A program made the position numbers and the translations under genes. A stretch of DNA of 48,837 bases from Actinoplanes sp. DH11. GTDB lineage: Bacteria > Actinomycetota > Actinomycetes > Mycobacteriales > Micromonosporaceae. Each line of letters opens with the position of its first letter. The first letter of the stretch is position 1. The notes beneath the pieces were generated by a model, which was given only the letters and a program-made list of their open reading frames with translations, ran no database searches and had not been told where the DNA came from. Location of the stretch: positions 1-48,837 of the forward strand of contig NZ_JAHWGU010000046.1 in NCBI RefSeq assembly GCF_020873875.1, read 5' to 3'. This document shows, in pieces, positions 43,687 to 48,837 of the stretch.

Positions 43687-46052
43687 GCGGGGACCGGCTG
43701 CCCGACCTGCGTCTGGCCGGCTTCACCCTCGGCATCTGGTTCGCCTCCCTCGCGGGGCTGTACCTGTCCGCGCGTACCGGCCTCCTGATCGGCGCCGCCG
43801 GCCTGATCACCGGCGGTCTTCTGCTCCTGCTGCGCCCCGCGGCCGCACCGCCGCGCCGCCCGGTGTCCGTTCGGCCGTGGATGCGACGGGTGCGGTGGAT
43901 CGCGGTGACGGTCGTGCTCGGCGTGGGGTGCGGGGCCGTCTCCACGGCGGCGCGGCTGTCCGTGCGGGAGGCCCCGGAACTGGCGGCGCTCGTCCGGGAC
44001 GGCGTGTCCGCCGAGGTGGAGCTCGTGGTCCGGGACGATCCGCGGCTGCTGCCCCGGGGGTCGGGGCCGCCCACCTATCTGGTCGCGGTCGAGTTGCGTA
44101 CCGTGCGGGCTGACGAAGCCGCACCGATCCGCCTGGCCGCCCGCGCGCTGGTCCTCGGCGCCGACCCCGGATGGCGTGGCCTGTTGCCCGGGCAGCGGGT
44201 GATCACTACCGGCCGGCTGCTGGAGCCGCGGCCCGGTGATCTGCGTGCGGCGGTGATCTCGGCGCGCAAGCCGCCGCGGCTGGTCGGGCGGCCGTCGTGG
44301 GCGCAGCGCGGCGCCGGTGTGCTGCGGGCCGGGCTGCAGCGGGCGTGCGAACCGCTGCCGGATGACTCCGGCGGCCTCCTCCCAGGCCTGGTGGTCGGCG
44401 ACACGAGCCGGCTCGATCCGGCCCTGGAGGAGGACTTCCGGGCGACCGGAATGACCCATTTGACGGCGGTTTCGGGTACGAACGTCGCGATCCTGCTCGG
44501 TGTCGTGCTCTTCCTGGTGCGCCGGGCCCGGGCCGGTCCGGTGCTCTCGGCAGCGGTGTGCGCCGTCGCGCTCGCCGGCTTCGTCATCCTCGCCCGGCCC
44601 TCGCCGAGCGTCGTCCGGGCCGGGGCGATGGGCGCCGTCGGGTTGCTCGCCCTGGCCGGCGGCCGGCATCGAGCCGCGGTGCCGGCGCTCGCCGCTGCGG
44701 CCGCCGTCCTTCTCGTCGCCGACCCGGAACTCGCCGGCGACGCCGGGTTCGCCCTCTCCGTGCTCGCCACGTCGGGGCTGCTCCTGCTCGCCCCGTCCTG
44801 GCGGGACGGCCTGCGACGGCGGGGCTGGCCGGCCGGCGCCGCGGAGGCCCTCGCCGTGCCGGCGGCCGCCCAGGTGGCCTGCGGCCCGGTGGTCGCGGCC
44901 CTGTCCGGGACGGTCAGCCTGATCGCGGTGCCGGCCAACCTGCTAGCCGTGCCGGCGATCGCCCCCGCGACACTGCTGGGTGTCGCGGCGGCCGTGATCT
45001 CGCCGTTCTGGCCGGCCGGCGCGGAGTTCCTCGCCTGGATCGGGCACTGGCCCACCGCGTGGCTGGTCGTGGTGGCGCACAGCGGCGCACGGGTGCCGGC
45101 GGGTGCGGTGCCCTGGCCGGACGGTACGGCCGGCGGCCTGCTGCTGGCGGCACTCACGGTGGCGTTCCTGTTCGCGGCGCGACGGGCGGTGGTCCGGCGG
45201 CTCGCCACAATCGTCGCGCTGGGGGCGATGCTGGGCGCTCTGCCCGTACGCCTGCTCGCCTCGGGCTGGCCGCCACCGCAATGGCTGGTCGTGGCGTGCG
45301 CCGTCGGTCAGGGCGACGCGGTCGTGCTGCCGGCCGGCGCGGGGCGGGCGGTGGTGGTCGACGCCGGGCCGGAACCGGACGCGGTGGACCGCTGCCTGCG
45401 GCGGCTCGGTGTGCGGGAGGTGGTGCTGTTCGCCGTCAGCCACTTCCACGCCGACCACATCGGCGGGGTGGACGGGGTGTTCCGCGGCCGGCGGGTGGCG
45501 TCGGTGATCGGGCCGGACTGGCCGGAACCGGTGGCCGGGCGCGCGACGGTGGAGAGCGCGGCCGGAGCCGGCGGGGTCGCGGTGCGTACCGTCCGGCCCG
45601 GCTGGGTGTGGACCGTGGGCGACCTGCGGCTGGAGGTGGTGGGGCCGGGTGAGCCGCTGCGCGGGACCAACTCCGATCCGAACAACAACTCGCTCATCCT
45701 GCGGGCCGTGGTCGGCGGGCGCAGCGTGCTGCTGCTCGGTGACGCGGAGACCGAGCAGCAGGATGACCTGGTGAGCCGGATCGGTGCGGCCGGGCTGCGG
45801 GCGGACGTGCTGAAGGTGGCGCATCACGGCAGCGCACTCCAGTCGCCGGAACTGCTGGACGCCGTGGACCCGGCGGTGGCCCTGGTGTCGGCCGGCCGGG
45901 ACAACGATTACGGGCATCCGAACGGCGCGCTGCTGAACCGGCTGGCTCGAGGCGGTGCGCGCATCCTGCGTACCGATGAGTCGGGTGACATCGCCGCCGT
46001 GGCCGCAGCGGACGGGCTGGCTGTCGCGGCTCGCGGCGAACCGCCCGCTTGA
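43683..46052 (+). CDS. comEC: ComEC/Rec2 family DNA internalisation protein
   Basis: ComEC forms the membrane channel for single-stranded DNA uptake. The 789-residue protein has N-terminal helices, a DUF4131-like region, the competence domain with many helices (about 215-500; MTHLTAVSGTNVAILLG is diagnostic) and a C-terminal metallo-beta-lactamase domain. The MBL motif HFHADHIGG is at 587-595, and a later LKVAHHGS supplies further metal ligands, so the nuclease-type domain looks intact. Its last residues are encoded by the first copy of a triplicated DNA repeat. Natural competence is not established for most actinobacteria, although the gene pair is conserved. Confidence 0.95.
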   Translation: MSGDRLPDLRLAGFTLGIWFASLAGLYLSARTGLLIGAAGLITGGLLLLLRPAAAPPRRPVSVRPWMRRVRWIAVTVVLGVGCGAVSTAARLSVREAPELAALVRDGVSAEVELVVRDDPRLLPRGSGPPTYLVAVELRTVRADEAAPIRLAARALVLGADPGWRGLLPGQRVITTGRLLEPRPGDLRAAVISARKPPRLVGRPSWAQRGAGVLRAGLQRACEPLPDDSGGLLPGLVVGDTSRLDPALEEDFRATGMTHLTAVSGTNVAILLGVVLFLVRRARAGPVLSAAVCAVALAGFVILARPSPSVVRAGAMGAVGLLALAGGRHRAAVPALAAAAAVLLVADPELAGDAGFALSVLATSGLLLLAPSWRDGLRRRGWPAGAAEALAVPAAAQVACGPVVAALSGTVSLIAVPANLLAVPAIAPATLLGVAAAVISPFWPAGAEFLAWIGHWPTAWLVVVAHSGARVPAGAVPWPDGTAGGLLLAALTVAFLFAARRAVVRRLATIVALGAMLGALPVRLLASGWPPPQWLVVACAVGQGDAVVLPAGAGRAVVVDAGPEPDAVDRCLRRLGVREVVLFAVSHFHADHIGGVDGVFRGRRVASVIGPDWPEPVAGRATVESAAGAGGVAVRTVRPGWVWTVGDLRLEVVGPGEPLRGTNSDPNNNSLILRAVVGGRSVLLLGDAETEQQDDLVSRIGAAGLRADVLKVAHHGSALQSPELLDAVDPAVALVSAGRDNDYGHPNGALLNRLARGGARILRTDESGDIAAVAAADGLAVAARGEPPA

Positions 46053-46126
46053 GGGACGTGGTGGCTCGCGGCGAACCGCCCGCGTGAGGGGGCGCGTGGT
46101 GGCTCGCGGAGAACCACCCGCGTCTC
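46028..46126. repeat. three imperfect copies of a 28-bp unit spanning the comEC stop
   Basis: GGCTCGCGGCGAACCGCCCG followed by C(T/G)TGAGGG starts at 46028 and 46063; a diverged third copy starts at 46101. Each contains GCGG-CGAA-CCGC or a variant, able to form a small hairpin. The first copy encodes the ComEC C-terminus ARGEPPA and stop. The remaining intergenic bases to 46336 show no other feature. Confidence 0.75.
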
Positions 46127-46336
46127 TCACAGGGATGCCGGTTGTGTGTCCCTTTTGGGGCGACACGCCCGGATCGGGGACCCGACTTGGTGGACATTGC
46201 GGGTGACAATGCTCAATAACGGACGAAACGCCACCGTAGCGGTAGGGGCCGATTCGGCCTGGGCAGCCGACTCTACGAGCGGCGGGGCATCTTCGTCCAC
46301 CGATATGTCGGGTTTCGCGTTCGGTGATCGGCGTCC

Positions 46337-47368
46337 ATGCGCGAAGGAGTGAGCCGCGCGGAATTGTCGGTGCAGCGTGCGACGATATTGAGCGTGAATG
46401 CCGCGCCACCCGCCCCTTTGCTGCTCGTCCACGGTGATGAGGAGCTGCTCGCCGCCCGCGCCATCGCCGGCGCGGTCGAGGCCGCCCGTGCTGCCGACCC
46501 CGGCGCCGACGTCCGGGAATACGAGGCGGGTTCGCTCGTCGCGGGCGAGGTGGCCGAGATGCTGAGCCCGTCGCTCTTCGGCGGGCGGCGCGTGCTCGTG
46601 ATCAGAAGCGGTCAGGATGCGCGCAAGGATCTGACTGCCGCGCTGCTGGCCTACGCGAAGAACCCCGACCCGGACGTGACGCTGATCGTCGCGCATGTGG
46701 GCGGGGCCAAGGGCAAGGCCTTCGCCGACGGCCTTCGTGCCGCGGGCGCCGAGGTCATCCCGGCCGCCAAACTGAAAGGCGATCGCGAGCGGATCGCCTT
46801 CGTCCGTGACGAGTTCCGGCGCAACGGTGTCCGCTGCGACGAGGCGGCCGCGTCCGCGCTGCTCGCCTCGGTCGGCAACGACCTGCGGGAGATCGCGGCC
46901 GCCTGCTCGCAGCTGCTCGCCGACACCGACGGCAAGATCACTGAGGCGGTGGTGGCGCGTTACTACAAGGGCCGCGCCGAGGTCAGCGGGTTCACGGTGG
47001 CCGACGCCGCGATGGTCGGTGACCTGCCCGGCGCGCTCGAGGCGCTCCGCTGGGCGCTGCACGTCGGTGTCGACCCGGTGCCGATCGCGGACGCCCTGGC
47101 CGACGGCGTGCGGACGGTGGCGCGGGTGGCTTCGGCCGGCCGCGGCAATCCCTACCAGCTGGCCAGCACCCTCGGCATGCCGGCCTGGAAGATCCAGCGG
47201 GCGCAGGAGCGCAGCCGCGGCTGGACACCGGACGGTCTGATCGACGCGATGCGCGCCGCGGCCGACTGCAACGCGGCGGTCAAGGGCGGCGCCGAGGACC
47301 GTGGCTACGCGCTCGAGCAGGCGGTCTTCGCGGTGGCGGCGGCCCGGCGGAACGGTGGTGCCCGATGA
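46337..47368 (+). CDS. holA: DNA polymerase III subunit delta
   Basis: HolA loads the sliding clamp as part of the clamp-loader. Up to 343 residues are encoded. Family sequence begins near residue 26 (APLLLVHGDEELLAARAI) and includes EMLSPSLFGGRRVLVIR, LKGDRERIAFVRDEF and a C-terminal collar region ending AVFAVAAARR. The start is uncertain: ATG 46337 gives the longest form, while TTG 46388 or GTG 46394 would start just before the conserved region; none has a convincing Shine-Dalgarno sequence. The comEA-comEC-holA order is conserved in Mycobacterium, where rpsT follows. The next gene overlaps by ATGA. Confidence 0.93.
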   Translation: MREGVSRAELSVQRATILSVNAAPPAPLLLVHGDEELLAARAIAGAVEAARAADPGADVREYEAGSLVAGEVAEMLSPSLFGGRRVLVIRSGQDARKDLTAALLAYAKNPDPDVTLIVAHVGGAKGKAFADGLRAAGAEVIPAAKLKGDRERIAFVRDEFRRNGVRCDEAAASALLASVGNDLREIAAACSQLLADTDGKITEAVVARYYKGRAEVSGFTVADAAMVGDLPGALEALRWALHVGVDPVPIADALADGVRTVARVASAGRGNPYQLASTLGMPAWKIQRAQERSRGWTPDGLIDAMRAAADCNAAVKGGAEDRGYALEQAVFAVAAARRNGGAR

Positions 47369-48681
47369 CCCGGACGGTGAGATCGCGTCGCGCCGAGATT
47401 GCGAACCAGCCGCTGTATTCGCGAGCGTTACGCCTGCGGCACCTCGCCCCGAGCGGCCTGCTCTGCTTCGTCTTCCTCGAGGGCGCCGTGGTCCTCGGCA
47501 TCCTGCTCGCCCTGGCCGAGCTGGTCAGCTGGTGGGGCGTGCTCGTCCTGCCGATCACCGTCGCCTTCATGGTCAAGTTCAACGACCTCATCGCCGGCGC
47601 GCTCACCCAGCAGCCGGTCACCACCGAGCCGACCACGGCCCGCGCCCCGGTCCTGCGCCCGGCCGCGATGTCCGGCTCGGAAGGGCAGACCGCCGTCATT
47701 CAAGCGGTCACCGACGCCCCGGCGGTCGAGCACCGGATGACCGGCCCCGGCTTCGGTTTCGCCCCCGCCGGTTCGGCCCGGGATGGCGCGGTGTTCGGGT
47801 TCCCCGGCTCCGAGCAGCGGAGCTATGAGCAGCGGGGCTCCGAGCAGCGGGGCTCCGAGCAGCGGGGCTATGAGCAGCAGGGCTATGAGCGGTCGGGCTA
47901 CGAGCATCAGGGCTACGAGCGGCAAGCTTACGAGCAGCAAGGCTACGAGCTGCGGAGTTACGAGCAATCGGGACACGAGCCATCCGGATACGAGCAGCCG
48001 GGACACGAGCGATTCGGGTACGAGCAGCCGGGAGACGGACGAACCGGATACGAGCAGCCGGGATTTGAGCAACAGGGTTACCAGCGGCCGGGGTACGAGC
48101 AGTCGGGGTACCAGCAGTCGGGGTACCAGCAGTCGGGGTACCAGCAGGCGGGATACGAGCAGTCCGGGTTCGAGCGGGCCGGCGCCCAGTTCCGGCTCGC
48201 CGCGCCGGAGGAGTCCGAGTTCCCGGCGGCGGGTCAGGCCTTCGGCGCGGCGCAGCCCGAGTTCGGCAACGCCGGCGCCGGGTTCGCGACGGCGGGCATC
48301 GACCAGAGCGGTTACGTGTCGAACTCGGTGTTCACGCACTCGGGCCAGGGCGGATCCAACACTCCGGCACGGTCCGGCTTCAGCGATGCGGGCGAATTCA
48401 CCGACGCCGGCTCGGGGCAGGGCGGCGCGGTCTTCGGATTGTCCGGTGCCGGGCACGGTGGTTTCGGTTACGCCGGCGGCAACGAGAGCCATGGAAGCCG
48501 CGGCCATGCGGCGGGTCAGCACGGTTATGGTCCGGTGCAGCCGAGCTACGGCTACCCGGTCGACGACGCCGGTCGGCCCGGCATCCCCGCCACGAACGCG
48601 CCGGTGCGGCGTCAATGGGTGGACGAGCTCGATGTGCGTCAGCAGATGGCCAGGCAATCAGCGGTACGTCGCTACGAGTAA
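47365..48681 (+). CDS. two-helix membrane protein with 25 tandem Gly-Tyr-Glu-Gln-x pentapeptides
   Basis: No named family is recognised. The 438-residue protein has a basic N-terminus, two membrane helices (about 30-52 and 54-75) separated by a tight turn, and a linker with GFGFAPAG and GAVFGFPG. Residues 148-272 are 25 consecutive pentapeptides of consensus G-Y-E-Q-x. A second low-complexity region follows, rich in Gly, Phe, Tyr and Ser. The C-terminus is a charged, probably helical segment (QWVDELDVRQQMARQSAVR). The Tyr/Gln/Gly-rich composition resembles prion-like domains of eukaryotic RNA-binding proteins. The start overlaps the holA stop, implying co-expression with holA. Confidence 0.83.
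   Translation: MTRTVRSRRAEIANQPLYSRALRLRHLAPSGLLCFVFLEGAVVLGILLALAELVSWWGVLVLPITVAFMVKFNDLIAGALTQQPVTTEPTTARAPVLRPAAMSGSEGQTAVIQAVTDAPAVEHRMTGPGFGFAPAGSARDGAVFGFPGSEQRSYEQRGSEQRGSEQRGYEQQGYERSGYEHQGYERQAYEQQGYELRSYEQSGHEPSGYEQPGHERFGYEQPGDGRTGYEQPGFEQQGYQRPGYEQSGYQQSGYQQSGYQQAGYEQSGFERAGAQFRLAAPEESEFPAAGQAFGAAQPEFGNAGAGFATAGIDQSGYVSNSVFTHSGQGGSNTPARSGFSDAGEFTDAGSGQGGAVFGLSGAGHGGFGYAGGNESHGSRGHAAGQHGYGPVQPSYGYPVDDAGRPGIPATNAPVRRQWVDELDVRQQMARQSAVRRYE
47806..48180 (+). repeat. 15-bp coding tandem repeat, 25 units
   Basis: The unit is close to GGCTACGAGCAGCCG and encodes GYEQx. Central and late units (GGGTACCAGCAGTCG three times near 48105-48150) are nearly identical at the DNA level, pointing to recent unit duplication. 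All units keep the frame. Confidence 0.93.
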
Positions 48682-48691
48682 CACTCACGAT

Positions 48692-48737
48692 GTGAGGTGA
48701 GCCCGGACGTCTGCGCAAGGCCGTCCGGGCTCCTCAC
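48692..48737 (+). terminator. terminator hairpin at the end of the comEA-holA operon
   Basis: GAGCCCGGACG (48699-48709) pairs perfectly with CGTCCGGGCTC (48722-48732). Flanking GTGAG and CTCAC extend the stem past a two-base bulge. It lies 11 bases after the last stop codon. No long T-tract follows. Confidence 0.8.
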
Positions 48738-48774
48738 TTCCCACGCCAGTTCGGTGCCCGATGCCCGCCCGCCT

Positions 48775-48837
48775 GCCCCCCCCAGCCCCCCCCCCCAGCC
48801 CAGCCCCAGCCCCGCCCCCCCCCCCCCCCCCCCCCAA
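48775..48837. other. poly-C low-complexity window end
   Basis: The last 63 bases are almost only C with a few AG and G interruptions, including 21 consecutive C at 48815-48835. This is unlike the rest of the window and most likely marks a contig edge or sequencing artefact. Confidence 0.8.

Noticed and set aside
47806..48180. Regular short repeats considered as a CRISPR array
   Set aside because: The unit is 15 bp without spacers, stays in frame and encodes pentapeptides; no cas genes are nearby.

Overview
This window is a GC-rich actinobacterial chromosome segment, most like Actinoplanes or a related member of the Micromonosporaceae. The evidence is the high GC content, frequent GTG and TTG starts, -10 boxes placed directly in front of start codons, and a gene order that follows the Mycobacterium/Streptomyces backbone: valS-folC-DUF4233-ndk, then rne-rplU-rpmA-obg, then nadD-rsfS-gpgP-like-degV, then comEA-comEC-holA. 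The window opens inside a 5S rRNA and closes in a poly-C run, so it may be a whole contig.

Region 1 (1-9.8 kb): 5S rRNA and its terminator, a large palindromic element, a GC-rich tandem array, a small membrane-anchored protein on the minus strand, then valS-folC-DUF4233 with ATGA overlaps. A 1080-residue minus-strand protein follows that joins two membrane helices, a very long disordered region and a C-terminal VOC (glyoxalase-fold) domain. ndk closes the region.

Region 2 (9.8-24.5 kb): an orphan methyl-accepting chemotaxis protein; ileS behind a translational T-box with an ATC specifier; a PlsC-type acyltransferase; a large membrane protein that is a paralogue of the small one in region 1; an RsbQ-like hydrolase, a PAS/GAF/PP2C/HATPase protein and a STAS protein that together look like an energy-stress signalling module; and a radical SAM protein with its DUF2344 partner, the latter apparently starting at ATT.

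Region 3 (24.5-33 kb): RNase E/G with a long low-complexity N-terminus, a lipoprotein, rplU-rpmA, obg, a GNAT acetyltransferase, and minus-strand trpS. The trpS gene is preceded by a complete ribosome-mediated attenuator: an 11-residue leader peptide with tandem Trp codons, and mutually exclusive 1:2, 2:3 and 3:4 stems. The TrpRS itself contains no tryptophan. This is the most striking regulatory feature in the window.

Region 4 (33-48.8 kb): an M1 aminopeptidase, a hybrid histidine kinase, nadD-rsfS-phosphatase, a lipoprotein, degV, a minus-strand pair (PrmC-related methyltransferase and a DUF1444-like protein), and comEA-comEC-holA with two perfect DnaA boxes upstream. The last gene encodes a two-helix membrane protein with 25 tandem Gly-Tyr-Glu-Gln-x pentapeptides.

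Most genes are housekeeping (tRNA charging, folate and NAD synthesis, ribosome assembly, RNA decay, DNA uptake and replication). The unusual content lies in RNA regulation upstream of the synthetases, the stress-signalling trio, and several membrane proteins with long disordered or repetitive regions. All statements come from reading the sequence; no database search was run.
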